Below, piece by piece: positions 17,649 to 25,418 of a DNA stretch of 64,000 nt. The stretch's first letter is position 1, and each line of letters opens with the position of its first letter. Below the pieces are notes generated by a model. The model was not told the DNA's origin. It did not search any database and saw only the letters and a program-made list of their open reading frames with translations. Both the position numbers and the translations under genes were made by a program. The DNA is taken from positions 16,266 to 80,265 of the forward strand of contig CALKHN010000047.1 in NCBI GenBank assembly GCA_937991535.1. Reading direction: 5' to 3'. Source of the stretch: an uncultured Sphingobacteriales bacterium (GTDB lineage: Bacteria > Bacteroidota > Bacteroidia > Chitinophagales > Chitinophagaceae).

Positions 17649-18299
17649 TTATTGTGTGAGGCGGTACATCAGCCAGCAAATAATAAGTGTGATCAGCAAC
17701 ACAAGGAGGGGATAATATTTTTCCCAGTAATTCCTGTTTTTTGAGGCCTGTATAAAATCCCTGATGTTTTTTTGGGTTGCTTCATTATCGCCTGCCAAAA
17801 TTTTTAACCGGCCGGCTATTGTGCCGGCATATTTATAGGGCAGTTCAGATGAAGCCGATATAAGCTGCAGAACAAGTTTTTGATTTACGGCTTCATCCCT
17901 GTGGTGCAGCAACACATTCATATTGCTTTCAGAAACAATGTCTTTTATACGATGGTAGATCACTTCCTTATTCATTCTGAACATGTCCATGAGCGCTATT
18001 TGCTTATTGAGCTTAATGCAATCATTTAAAATGGCTACAGGAGTTTGGCTCCAGTTCATATGGTTATCGGTACCGGTGAAACGCAATTTCCATTCACTGT
18101 GATATTTCGCTCTTTTTAACGGATGAGACAAGATTTCGTATGCTTCCTGGATTTCTCTGAACTGCAAAGCAGCGAATTCATTTCCGGCATTAACATCGGG
18201 GTGATATTGCAGAGCAAGCTTCCTGAACTCTTTTTTGATCGTATCCAAACTGGCACCGGGCGGAATACCCAGGGTTTTATAATGATTCTTAAAAGCCAT
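17649..18299 (-). CDS. J-domain protein with C-terminal membrane anchor
   Basis: Starting at the ATG at 18297-18299, the 216-residue protein opens with a J domain (MAFKNHYKTLGIPPGASLDTI onward, residues 1-65) carrying the intact HPD tripeptide at residues 33-35, needed to stimulate DnaK. A helical middle region (about 80-185) is unassigned, and the C-terminus is a membrane helix (PLLVLLITLIICWLMYRL). It lacks the Gly/Phe and zinc-finger parts of DnaJ, so it is a specialised, probably tail-anchored co-chaperone. A TTG 11 codons upstream would add a segment not expected in the family. It diverges from the aminotransferase gene. Confidence 0.82.
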   Translation of the reverse strand: MAFKNHYKTLGIPPGASLDTIKKEFRKLALQYHPDVNAGNEFAALQFREIQEAYEILSHPLKRAKYHSEWKLRFTGTDNHMNWSQTPVAILNDCIKLNKQIALMDMFRMNKEVIYHRIKDIVSESNMNVLLHHRDEAVNQKLVLQLISASSELPYKYAGTIAGRLKILAGDNEATQKNIRDFIQASKNRNYWEKYYPLLVLLITLIICWLMYRLTQ

Positions 18300-18388
18300 A
18301 AACGGGTGAACAAATTTCCCAAAAACAAACAATAGCGCCCAAAGAAAGTTTATATTGTTTACAATTACTAAACAACTAATTTTAGCGC

Positions 18389-19744
18389 ATGAAAGATTTG
18401 TACAACCGCACAGAAGGGGATATCAATTTATCTGCTTCCCGCAATGCCTGGTATAAAATAATTGCTCACGCTGAAACACAGCAGTACTTAAATGAGGACG
18501 CGCAGTATTTTCTGCACCAGTCCATGTCTACCCCTTGTTTGGATGTATTGCAGTCCTGCGAAGGCATCTATATTACAGACCTTACCGGCAAATCTTATAT
18601 GGACTTTCACGGCAACAATGTACACCAGGTAGGTTACCGCAATCCATTTGTAATGGAGAAAGTAAAAGCGCAAATGGATATATTGCCGTTTAGTCCCCGC
18701 CGTTATACCAATGTTCCGGCTATTGAACTAGCGAAAAAGCTGGCTTCCATTTTTCCTGGCGATCTGAATCGTGTATTGCTGGCGCCGGGTGGTACTTCGG
18801 CCATTGGCATGGCGCTGAAGTTGGCCCGGATTGTTACCGGCAAACATAAAGTAGTATCGCTGTGGGATTCTTTTCATGGCGCTTCCTTGGATGCCATTTC
18901 TGCGGGAGGTGAACAGGTGTTCCGCAAAGGCATGGGTCCTTTAATGCCCGGTGTGGAAAGAATACCGCCGCCCACTTCATACAGGGGCATTTTCAGTGAT
19001 GATGGCAATGATGTTGTGTACGCAGACTATCTTGAATATGTAATAGAAAAAGAAGGCGACATAGGCGCTTTTATTGCAGAAACCATACGCAATACCGATG
19101 TGCAGATACCCTCAAAAGCGTATTGGAAAAGAGTAAGGGAAATATGTACCCGCCATGGCGTATTGCTTATTTTGGACGAGATACCCATTGCTTTTGGCCG
19201 TACAGGCAAAATGTTCGCCTTTGAGCATTACGGTATAGAACCCGATATTGTTTGCCTGGGAAAAGGGCTGGGAGCGGGCATTATGCCTCTTGCGGCTATG
19301 GTTGCCCGTGATACGCATAACGTTGCCACAGATATATCCCTCGGACATTATACGCACGAAAAAAGTCCGTTGGGCTGCGTAGCTGCTGCAGCCATGATAG
19401 CGTTCATTGAAAAGGAGCATATCCTGGAGAAAGTGAATGGCGATGCCATATTTATGAAGGACGAGCTGGATGCGCTCAAACAAAAGCATGCTTTAATAGG
19501 TGATATAAGAGGCATGGGATTGCTGTGGGGCATAGAGCTGGTAAAGAACAGGGATACAAAGGAAAAAGCGGTTGAAGAAGCGGAGATGATCTTATACGAA
19601 TGCCTGGCCAACGGGCTGAGCTTTAAAGTTTCACAGGGCAATGTTTTGCAGTTGTCGCCGCCGCTAACCATAAGCCGGCAGCAGCTTAAAGAAGCCATTA
19701 ATATAGTAGATGCGGCTATTGAAAAGGCGATGGGTAAGGGATAA
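18389..19744 (+). CDS. Class III (PLP-dependent) aminotransferase-family enzyme
   Basis: The 451-residue protein has the fold-type I PLP enzyme landmarks: LLAPGGTSAIGMALKLAR (cofactor phosphate region, about 130-147), ILDEIPIAFGRTG (cofactor Asp, about 259) and LGKGLGAG (Schiff-base Lys, about 292). The SWDSFHGASLDAIS-type stretch (near 160) is also family-typical. Substrate is not clear. The HGNNVHQVGYRNP and SPRRYTN stretches recall the class III lyase branch that includes the aminophosphonate ammonia-lyase PbfA, but no phosphonate gene is nearby. It is not the class II CoA ligase expected to pair with threonine dehydrogenase. Its stop codon lies 7 bp before repeat copy B. Confidence 0.85.
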   Translation: MKDLYNRTEGDINLSASRNAWYKIIAHAETQQYLNEDAQYFLHQSMSTPCLDVLQSCEGIYITDLTGKSYMDFHGNNVHQVGYRNPFVMEKVKAQMDILPFSPRRYTNVPAIELAKKLASIFPGDLNRVLLAPGGTSAIGMALKLARIVTGKHKVVSLWDSFHGASLDAISAGGEQVFRKGMGPLMPGVERIPPPTSYRGIFSDDGNDVVYADYLEYVIEKEGDIGAFIAETIRNTDVQIPSKAYWKRVREICTRHGVLLILDEIPIAFGRTGKMFAFEHYGIEPDIVCLGKGLGAGIMPLAAMVARDTHNVATDISLGHYTHEKSPLGCVAAAAMIAFIEKEHILEKVNGDAIFMKDELDALKQKHALIGDIRGMGLLWGIELVKNRDTKEKAVEEAEMILYECLANGLSFKVSQGNVLQLSPPLTISRQQLKEAINIVDAAIEKAMGKG

Positions 19745-19751
19745 GAATGAA

Positions 19752-19840
19752 TGCATTAAGGTTAAGTGAAAACTGTTTTTGTTCGGGACGGAGTCCCGGA
19801 AGAACATAGGGTATACGAAGTCAGAGACATCGTACAGCAG
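19752..19840 (+). repeat. Dispersed repeat, copy B (left flank of Rhs-type cassette)
   Basis: The best-preserved 58 bp (19783-19840) begin CGGGACGGAGTCCCGG and include AACATA, TATACGAAGTCAGAGACAT and GTACAGCAG. Copy C at 21.6 kb repeats these in the same order and orientation, and weaker identity (GCATTAA, TGAAAA, GTTTT) extends about 30 bp further left. GGGAC-GGA-GTCCC is a small hairpin inside it. The copy starts just after the aminotransferase stop. Confidence 0.8.
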
Positions 19841-19865
19841 GGGATTGATCAGTGGCAATATAAGT

Positions 19866-20471
19866 ATGGCATCAAAATGGATACAGGGAGGAGATTTGGA
19901 CGATATCTGGAAAAGCGGTGCTATAGGATTTGCAAGTGGCGTTATTGGAGGATGGGCTCAGTTGAACTTTGCAGATAAGATACCTCACGGTTGGGCTAGT
20001 GGTATCTTGCCTGATGATGTGTTTAGAAACGGACTGGGTAATATGGTTTCTGGTTCAATGTATGGAGCAGCAGATAGAGCGATTACTTCTTATGAAAACG
20101 GCGTTAGAGGTGGAAATTTATTATTGCATTCTTTTCTCGGAAGCCTTGAAGGTGGGTTAGCTGGATTTGCAACTGGTACCGGTTCAGGTATGTATAGCAT
20201 CCTAAAAGCACCATCTGTAAGATCTATAATATCTTCTACTATAACATCTGTCCCTGGATGGGGCTTAAGAACAGGGAAAGTACTATTGACATTAACGGGA
20301 GCTGCAGGTGCCGATGCTCTTGCTGGTTCCGGAGCTTCATTATTTTGGAGGATTCTCGGGTTTTCTGGACTATTAGGTGGGGAGATTGGGTTACAATCAA
20401 ATTATTTTAATATTACCAAATGGTTGAATCAGATAAAGTATCCTGATCCATTCCCGATTAAATGGCTTTAG
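19866..20471 (+). CDS. Orphan C-terminal fragment of an Rhs/polymorphic-toxin-type protein
   Basis: From the ATG at 19866 the product has 201 residues, beginning MASKWIQGGD. The glycine-rich stretches IWKSGAIGFASGVIGGWAQ and HSFLGSLEGGLAGFATG resemble the variable C-terminal regions that follow the Rhs core in Bacteroidetes Rhs-repeat proteins. There is no Rhs core, signal peptide or YD repeat here, so it reads as a detached C-terminal module. The frame stays open upstream to a TTG at 19779, but those codons lie in dispersed repeat B and are probably not translated. No nuclease or other toxin motif is recognised; toxicity is inference. DNA is visibly more AT-rich than in the flanking genes. 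Confidence 0.5.
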   Translation: MASKWIQGGDLDDIWKSGAIGFASGVIGGWAQLNFADKIPHGWASGILPDDVFRNGLGNMVSGSMYGAADRAITSYENGVRGGNLLLHSFLGSLEGGLAGFATGTGSGMYSILKAPSVRSIISSTITSVPGWGLRTGKVLLTLTGAAGADALAGSGASLFWRILGFSGLLGGEIGLQSNYFNITKWLNQIKYPDPFPIKWL

Positions 20472-20496
20472 GTTAAGTAAATAAAATTCTTTTGTT

Positions 20497-20961
20497 ATGA
20501 TTATTAATAAGCTTCTAATTGTTAGGATAGCAGTATTATTCTATTACTTTGTTTATAATCAGGGCTGCACAATCTATTACGTACAAAACGATACTTCTAA
20601 ACTGCAAACTGTGAGAATTATATATAATCAAAATAACGATCAAACAAAAAAAAACGAGTCGAGGTTAATAGCTGCAGAAAAGGCAGGGAGAATTGTTGAA
20701 CTTCATAAACATGCTGAAGGACTAGAAAAAGTATTTTTTGATTTCAGATTGCCGCCAAAGAACAAACTTCCACTTAATAGGCTGCTATCCTCTACATATT
20801 TTGATACTTCTTCATATGCATCAATATGTTATCCTGCAAAAAATATTTATGGAACAGACACAATAACCTGCCTCAGGTTTGACCAGTTAGCATCGAATAC
20901 AAAATCAGATGGAATTCCTTTCTTATTGGTACGAAGCGAAAAGAAAATATTTATCAAATAA
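20497..20961 (+). CDS. Small putative lipoprotein, possible immunity-type partner
   Basis: The 154-residue product has a hydrophobic N-terminus (IVRIAVLFYYFVYNQGC, about 8-24) ending in a Cys that could be a lipobox, though NQGC is a poor match. The remainder is soluble, mixed in charge and unlike any family I recognise. It starts 25 bp after the Rhs-type fragment and is equally AT-rich, the position where polymorphic-toxin loci carry an immunity gene. That role is inference from position only. It could also be an unrelated hypothetical carried with the cassette. Confidence 0.5.
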   Translation: MIINKLLIVRIAVLFYYFVYNQGCTIYYVQNDTSKLQTVRIIYNQNNDQTKKNESRLIAAEKAGRIVELHKHAEGLEKVFFDFRLPPKNKLPLNRLLSSTYFDTSSYASICYPAKNIYGTDTITCLRFDQLASNTKSDGIPFLLVRSEKKIFIK

Positions 20962-20990
20962 CTTAATTATCAAACCATAATTTTTAAACC

Positions 20991-21437
20991 ATGCTAATTA
21001 AAATATTGATTCCCCTGTTCCTGCTTTTCTGCCTACCGGTGGGTGCCCAGGAAATCCCCGTTGGCAGTTGTGGCTTATTAATGACCTACGACGCGGCGGG
21101 CAACCGCATTAAAAGAGAATACTATTGCAATAATGGCAGCAACCGCATTTCCAATCCTGAGTTGGCCAAGCAGCAGGAAGCCGCCAGCGCGGGCTTTGAA
21201 GAAGTGGATGCATTATACCCTAACCCAACAACGGGTAAGTTTTACATTACTTTCAACAAAGCGATAGATAATGCCATTATACAGGTACTGGATGTAAATG
21301 GTAAAGTCGTTCAGCGGGTGAAAGGCAGCGGTATGCGGTTGGAATTTGACCTGAGTAACCAGCCGTCGGGCACTTATTTTATTTTAATCAATACGGGCGG
21401 AGTGGTTATAAATAAGAAGGTGATCATAGCGAAATAA
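20991..21437 (+). CDS. Short secreted protein with YD-repeat motif and T9SS type A sorting domain
   Basis: The 148-residue protein starts with a signal peptide (LIKILIPLFLLFCLPVGAQ, 2-20), then has one Rhs/YD-like motif (YDAAGNRIKREYYCNNG, about 35-51). Residues about 72-148 form a T9SS C-terminal sorting domain (YPNPTTGKFYITF, then VINKKVIIAK). Type IX secretion would carry it across the outer membrane. Short genes of this make-up accompany Rhs genes in Bacteroidetes, which supports reading the whole stretch as an Rhs locus remnant. It lies 29 bp after the putative lipoprotein, and base composition returns to the chromosomal norm here. Confidence 0.75.
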   Translation: MLIKILIPLFLLFCLPVGAQEIPVGSCGLLMTYDAAGNRIKREYYCNNGSNRISNPELAKQQEAASAGFEEVDALYPNPTTGKFYITFNKAIDNAIIQVLDVNGKVVQRVKGSGMRLEFDLSNQPSGTYFILINTGGVVINKKVIIAK

Positions 21438-21483
21438 GTTGATGTGGAAAAAATCAAAGCCTGGCTAATAAACTGTAGTGCCG

Positions 21484-21518
21484 TCCCTCTCTGCAGGAGA
21501 GGGAAAGAGGGTGAGGCA
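21484..21518 (+). repeat. REP-like palindrome
   Basis: CCCTCTC-TGCAG-GAGAGGG is a perfect 7-bp hairpin followed by AAAGAGGGTGAGG. This layout (CCCTCTC hairpin plus a G-rich GGGTGAGG tail) is typical of REP-family intergenic elements. It lies between the T9SS-sorted protein and repeat copy C. Confidence 0.55.
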
Positions 21519-21530
21519 ATAATAAAACGG

Positions 21531-21622
21531 CATTAAAAAGTTCCCTGAAAATCGTTTTCGTTTTGTGGGACGGAGTCCCCGGAGAACATATTGCATACGA
21601 AGTCAGAGACATAGTACAGCAG
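21531..21622 (+). repeat. Dispersed repeat, copy C (right flank of Rhs-type cassette)
   Basis: Direct-orientation counterpart of copy B. It shares GGGACGGAGTCCC, the AACATA block, ATACGAAGTCAGAGACAT and GTACAGCAG in the same order, plus weaker matching (GCATTAA, TGAAAA, GTTTT) on its left. The gene at 21654 starts 31 bp after its end. Confidence 0.8.
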
Positions 21623-21653
21623 TTAAAGTAAAATAATTAGTAAAACCCTGAAC

Positions 21654-22211
21654 ATGAAATACACAATTGGTTTCGCACTATCTCTTTTTATATTTACTTC
21701 AGTTTATGCACAAAAAAAGCAAGCCTTATTTGTGGGCGCCGGATTAGGTCTTGATCATGGAGGCATTGGTATAAAAACCGAGTATCAGCCATTCAAATAC
21801 ATGGGGATTTTTCTTGGAATAGGATATGATTTGGTTGGGCCAAGTGGCAACCTTGGTTTTATATACAATATCCTTCCCCACAAAAATTTCACCCCGGTTT
21901 TTATTGCTATGGGCGGAATTAACGGAACCATCATCACCAAATACAGCTTTGCCGGAACAACCGTTAACTGGGAAAGCCGTGGGCAGTACGCAGGTGGTAC
22001 AGTTGGCGGAGGATTTGATATTAAGTATGGCAGAAGAAAAAAGCAAAAAGTGAATTTTATGATCCTCGTACCTATACGCGACAGAACTTTTTATGATGCC
22101 CGGAGCAGTATTGTATCAAGAGGAGGAACTATAGAAAGAAATGCCAGCCCGGTACTGGTTGCTGCCGGGTGGAATATTGATCTTTTAAATTTGAGAGCAA
22201 GGGCCAAATAG
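21654..22211 (+). CDS. Exported, probably outer-membrane beta-barrel protein, function unknown
   Basis: The 185-residue protein starts with a signal peptide (KYTIGFALSLFIFTSVYAQ, 2-20). The rest alternates short aromatic/glycine-rich strands (ALFVGAGLGLDHGGIGIKTEY, GGTVGGGFDIKYGRR), a pattern expected of a small eight-stranded outer-membrane barrel. No named family is recognisable. Transcription probably stops at the hairpin beginning 22264, shared with the convergent porin-family gene. Start ATG, 31 bp after repeat copy C, which may therefore carry or influence its promoter. Confidence 0.65.
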   Translation: MKYTIGFALSLFIFTSVYAQKKQALFVGAGLGLDHGGIGIKTEYQPFKYMGIFLGIGYDLVGPSGNLGFIYNILPHKNFTPVFIAMGGINGTIITKYSFAGTTVNWESRGQYAGGTVGGGFDIKYGRRKKQKVNFMILVPIRDRTFYDARSSIVSRGGTIERNASPVLVAAGWNIDLLNLRARAK

Positions 22212-22263
22212 ATAACTGTAACATTTAATACCCGGATCATTCAGGTAACCTACTACCAATGCA

Positions 22264-22310
22264 AAAAGGAACTAACGCTTTTAACCGTTAATTCCTTTTC
22301 TTTTTTTTAT
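22264..22310. terminator. Bidirectional terminator
   Basis: AAAAGGAACTAACG pairs with CGTTAATTCCTTTT (one mismatch), then CTTTTTTTTATT gives a plus-strand U-tract. The A-run on the left gives a shorter U-tract on the minus strand. It serves the converging 21654 and 22321 genes. Confidence 0.75.
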
Positions 22311-22320
22311 TTAAAACCAG

Positions 22321-22950
22321 TTACTTCTTGCTTCCAAGCATATAACCTACGGAAAGCCCGGCAAACCTTGTGCTTACATTCCCCAGTTCCGTATCTGCAT
22401 TGGAAATGTTGCTCAGTCCATGGGTATAGTTGGCGCTTACGAAAAGATTGCTGGCAAACCGGTAACCCAGGGTTACATTTGCTCCCAGTTCAAATCTTTT
22501 AAGCACGCTTTTTTCTTCGGTTGCGCCTTCCAGTCCCTGTTTTTTGTACCAGTCTTCGGAGCCGTCATCATCCTTAAGCTTCGCGGATAACCCGTACGAC
22601 AGGTTGGGCCCCAGTCCTAAAAAGAAACCGCCTGTTTTATACAGAAAATTAACAGGAATATCAAGCGCATACAGGTTGATATTTGTTTCTGAACTATATG
22701 AGGTACTTTTTGAATTGAACAGCAACTGGGGCTGAACAGAAAAGGTTTCCGAAAGCAATATGTCGGCCACGCCTCCAAAATGAAATCCTGTTCCTAAGGC
22801 TGCCATTCTGCTCCACTCTCCATTGTATTTCGATTTCATGGAAAATGTGTTTTGCTGCACGCCGGCTTTTACACCAAAGGATACCTGCTGGGCTTTAAGT
22901 GTTGCGCAGCTAATAGCCATCGCAGTCATCAGTACAAATGTCTTTTTCAT
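22321..22950 (-). CDS. Porin-family outer-membrane beta-barrel protein (OMP_b-brl_2 type)
   Basis: A signal peptide (KKTFVLMTAMAISCATLKAQ, 2-21) precedes QVSFGVKAGVQQNTFS, the typical first strand of PF13568-type barrels of Bacteroidetes. Alternating strands run to the C-terminus (TRFAGLSVGYMLGSKK), including LDIPVNFLYKTGGFFLGLGPNLSYGL. At 209 residues it is the usual length for this family. These are outer-membrane proteins with no defined substrate. A possible alternative is an adhesin-type barrel. It ends at the shared terminator and its promoter lies in the 189-bp gap before the DUF2279 gene. Confidence 0.8.
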   Translation of the reverse strand: MKKTFVLMTAMAISCATLKAQQVSFGVKAGVQQNTFSMKSKYNGEWSRMAALGTGFHFGGVADILLSETFSVQPQLLFNSKSTSYSSETNINLYALDIPVNFLYKTGGFFLGLGPNLSYGLSAKLKDDDGSEDWYKKQGLEGATEEKSVLKRFELGANVTLGYRFASNLFVSANYTHGLSNISNADTELGNVSTRFAGLSVGYMLGSKK

Positions 22951-23139
22951 TGATTTTGGGTTTTATGATGTACCAAAACTTTAATTTTTTTGGCACGAAA
23001 GCATGTAAACGGTAATGCCTGTACGTAATTGTATAAATTGGCTGTACTGTGCCTGTAATTACCATAGTTCAATTTCCCTGCTTTTGCACCAGTGCAGGCA
23101 TAACTGCTAAACTTTTTGTTACTTCGTTTATCCTATCGT

Positions 23140-24066
23140 ATGCACAGATTGAATCGTATTATATCCAACGCTTCTCTTTTTGTGGCGCTATGCCTGGTAA
23201 CGGAATATGCCCATACCCAGCATTTTCTTCCACCATCCGATACCTACAGTCCCGACAGGTTAAAAAAAGTGATCATTACCGAAGTAGCCATAAGCACCGC
23301 CGTAAGCATAGGGTTGTATTATCTCTGGTATAAAAAATTTCCCCGCAGCAGGTTTCATTTGTTTAACGACAACAGGGAATGGCTGCAGATGGATAAAATA
23401 GGTCATGCCGCTACCGCTTATAATATAGGCGTGCTGCAATACGATATGATGCGCTGGTGCGGCGTAAAGAAAAATGACGCTATCGTTATTGGTTCTGCAA
23501 CTGCGCTGGGTGGACTAACGATTATTGAAATCTTAGATGGATTTTCAACCCACTGGGGATTTTCAAAAGGTGATATGCTGGCCAACCTGGTAGGCACGGC
23601 TATATTTGCTTCGCAGCAGCGCTGGTGGGATGAGCAGCGGGCAACGATGAAATTTTCTGCCCACTTTTCGCCTTATGCACAATACCACAAAAATGAATTG
23701 GGAAAATCATGGACATCCCGTATTCTCAAAGATTATAACGGGCAGAGTTATTGGCTGTCCTTTAATATAAAGTCATTTCTGCCTTCCTCCTCATCGTTTC
23801 CCAACTGGCCATCCATAGCACTGGGATACGGAGCAGATGGCATGATTGGCGGGCATGCGAATCCCGACAGCATTAAGGGAAAACCTATTCCGCATTTTGA
23901 TCGCACACGCCGGTTTATGTTATCACCCGATGCCGATCTTTTCAGGGTGCGCTCTGTTGCTCCTGTAGACGCAGCTACCTACCTGCTGAAACCTTTTAAA
24001 TTACCGGCGCCCACACTGGAGATCAATTCAAAGGGAAAGCTTAAGTTTTACGGACTATATCACTGA
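23140..24066 (+). CDS. DUF2279 family (YfiM-like) membrane-associated protein
   Basis: The ATG at 23140 gives 308 residues; a TTG eight codons earlier is less likely. An export signal (residues about 8-26, ending near AHTQ) leads into one membrane segment (about 44-60), then the DUF2279 core: REWLQMDKIGHAATAYNIG and GSATALGGLTIIEILDGFSTHWGFSKGDMLANLVGT (about 85-160). The conserved DKxGH and GFSxxWGxSxGDxxAN signatures define the family. Function of DUF2279 proteins is not known; they are periplasmic or membrane-associated. The C-terminal 130 residues are less conserved. Convergent with ispH. Confidence 0.82.
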   Translation: MHRLNRIISNASLFVALCLVTEYAHTQHFLPPSDTYSPDRLKKVIITEVAISTAVSIGLYYLWYKKFPRSRFHLFNDNREWLQMDKIGHAATAYNIGVLQYDMMRWCGVKKNDAIVIGSATALGGLTIIEILDGFSTHWGFSKGDMLANLVGTAIFASQQRWWDEQRATMKFSAHFSPYAQYHKNELGKSWTSRILKDYNGQSYWLSFNIKSFLPSSSSFPNWPSIALGYGADGMIGGHANPDSIKGKPIPHFDRTRRFMLSPDADLFRVRSVAPVDAATYLLKPFKLPAPTLEINSKGKLKFYGLYH

Positions 24067-24094
24067 CAAAATTTGAAATGAAGTTGTGCCGGCT

Positions 24095-25345
24095 TTACTG
24101 TGCAGACAGAGAGGACGCAGAAGTCCATTCTTTAATCAATACCTCAATTTTGTCTTCTGCATTGTAAAAAGAAGCTATTTTCCTGATCACGTTTTCCACC
24201 AGTGCATCGGGGCAGGAGGCGCCGCTGGTAATGAGCAGTTTTGCAGGATTATGCTTCGGAAGGAAACCTGTGGTGAGCACTTCTTCTTTGGTGTGAAAAT
24301 TATAATGAAGAATTTGTTCTTTTGACTGGATTTTGCTTTCGCTGCTGATAAAATAAGTGGGCAACTTTTCTTCACATAATTCTACCAGGTGAGAAGTGTT
24401 GGAACTGTTGTAGCCGCCTATTACCAGCGCGATATCTGCATCTGTGCCCAGCATGCCCGAAACGGCGCTTTGATTGTCATTGGTAGCATAACACAGCGTA
24501 TCCCTGGTGTCGGCAAAACGCTCTGTTGCATTGTCTTCGGTTAGCCCATAACGTTGTATCATTACCTGTTTAAGATGGTCAGCAATGGCCTGTGTATCGC
24601 TTGCCAGCATGGTGGTTTGGTTTACAACACCTATACGCTGCAAATCGTTTACGGGGTCAAATCCTTCCGAAAACCTTCCTTCAAATTCCTGTGCAAATTG
24701 TGCTGCATTTTTTTCTCCTGTAATATATTTACCTAACTCAATAGCTTCCTTAATGTCGTTAACCACCACTGCAGGTGCATTAACCGCGCTGTGCGAAAAA
24801 GTGGCCCGCGTTTCTTCATGCCGGGGCTTCCCGTGTATTACAATGCTATAACCTCTTCTGGCAATTTGTTCTGACCGGTTCCATACTTTTTCAACAAAGG
24901 GGCAGGTGGTGTTGAATCGTTTGGTTTCGAGGCCTATATCGTTTAACTTTTTTTCAATATGAAGTGTAGTGCCAAAAGCGGGGGTAATAACAATATCATC
25001 GGCAGTGAGCGATTCAAAAGGCAATATTTGTTTTCCATGGGTATCCTGCAAAAACCGCACTCCTCTTTCCTGCAGGTCTTCATTAACGTGAGGGTTGTGG
25101 ATCATTTCACTCAGCAAAAAAATCCTTTTACCCGGGTTTTCATCCACTGTACGAAAAGCGATCTCAATTGCATTTTCAACACCATAGCAAAAACCAAAGT
25201 GTCGTGCGAGGTAGATGTGTAAACCGCCCAGGTTAAGCAGGGTAGGAGTGAAGTCTTTCTTCATCTTATCCTGCTGTTTGCGCCTTTGTTTTATGGCGGA
25301 GATAAGCGGGCTGCGGTATATAATGGGAACGTTAAACTGTTTCAT
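24095..25345 (-). CDS. ispH: 4-hydroxy-3-methylbut-2-enyl diphosphate reductase
   Basis: Last enzyme of the MEP isoprenoid pathway; it reduces HMBPP to IPP and DMAPP with a 4Fe-4S cluster. The three conserved cluster cysteines are present: FGFCYGVENAI (Cys53), TTCPFVEKVW (Cys148) and SGASCPDALVENVI (Cys378). Length is 416, well over the roughly 316 of E. coli IspH, because it belongs to the long Bacteroidetes/cyanobacterial/plant type with an N-terminal extension. The ATG at 25345 is used; an internal Met28 (MKKDFTP) is an alternative. Monocistronic, with its own -7 box and the tandem repeat array directly upstream. Confidence 0.95.
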   Translation of the reverse strand: MKQFNVPIIYRSPLISAIKQRRKQQDKMKKDFTPTLLNLGGLHIYLARHFGFCYGVENAIEIAFRTVDENPGKRIFLLSEMIHNPHVNEDLQERGVRFLQDTHGKQILPFESLTADDIVITPAFGTTLHIEKKLNDIGLETKRFNTTCPFVEKVWNRSEQIARRGYSIVIHGKPRHEETRATFSHSAVNAPAVVVNDIKEAIELGKYITGEKNAAQFAQEFEGRFSEGFDPVNDLQRIGVVNQTTMLASDTQAIADHLKQVMIQRYGLTEDNATERFADTRDTLCYATNDNQSAVSGMLGTDADIALVIGGYNSSNTSHLVELCEEKLPTYFISSESKIQSKEQILHYNFHTKEEVLTTGFLPKHNPAKLLITSGASCPDALVENVIRKIASFYNAEDKIEVLIKEWTSASSLSAQ

Positions 25346-25366
25346 GCAAGGTTAAACTCCAGTGTG

Positions 25367-25374
25367 CAAAGGTA
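25367..25374 (-). promoter_or_regulatory. -7 promoter box of ispH
   Basis: On the minus strand TACCTTTG matches TAnnTTTG exactly, 21 bases before the ispH ATG. The repeat array starts only about 45 bp further upstream. Confidence 0.55.
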
Positions 25375-25418
25375 AGGAGTTTAGTGTAAGTGAAAGAGCA
25401 GTGTACCTGTGAGTTTAA

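Noticed and set aside
18389..19744. 2-amino-3-oxobutyrate CoA ligase partner for the threonine dehydrogenase
   Set aside because: The motifs are those of class III aminotransferases, not of the class II oxoamine-synthase family to which that ligase belongs.
19779..19865. N-terminal extension of the Rhs-type fragment from a TTG
   Set aside because: These codons fall in dispersed repeat copy B, which is non-coding at its other two sites; the ATG at 19866 is the better start.
19752..21622. Integron with attC sites
   Set aside because: The flanking repeats lack paired inverse-core/core attC ends and there is no tyrosine recombinase gene in the window.
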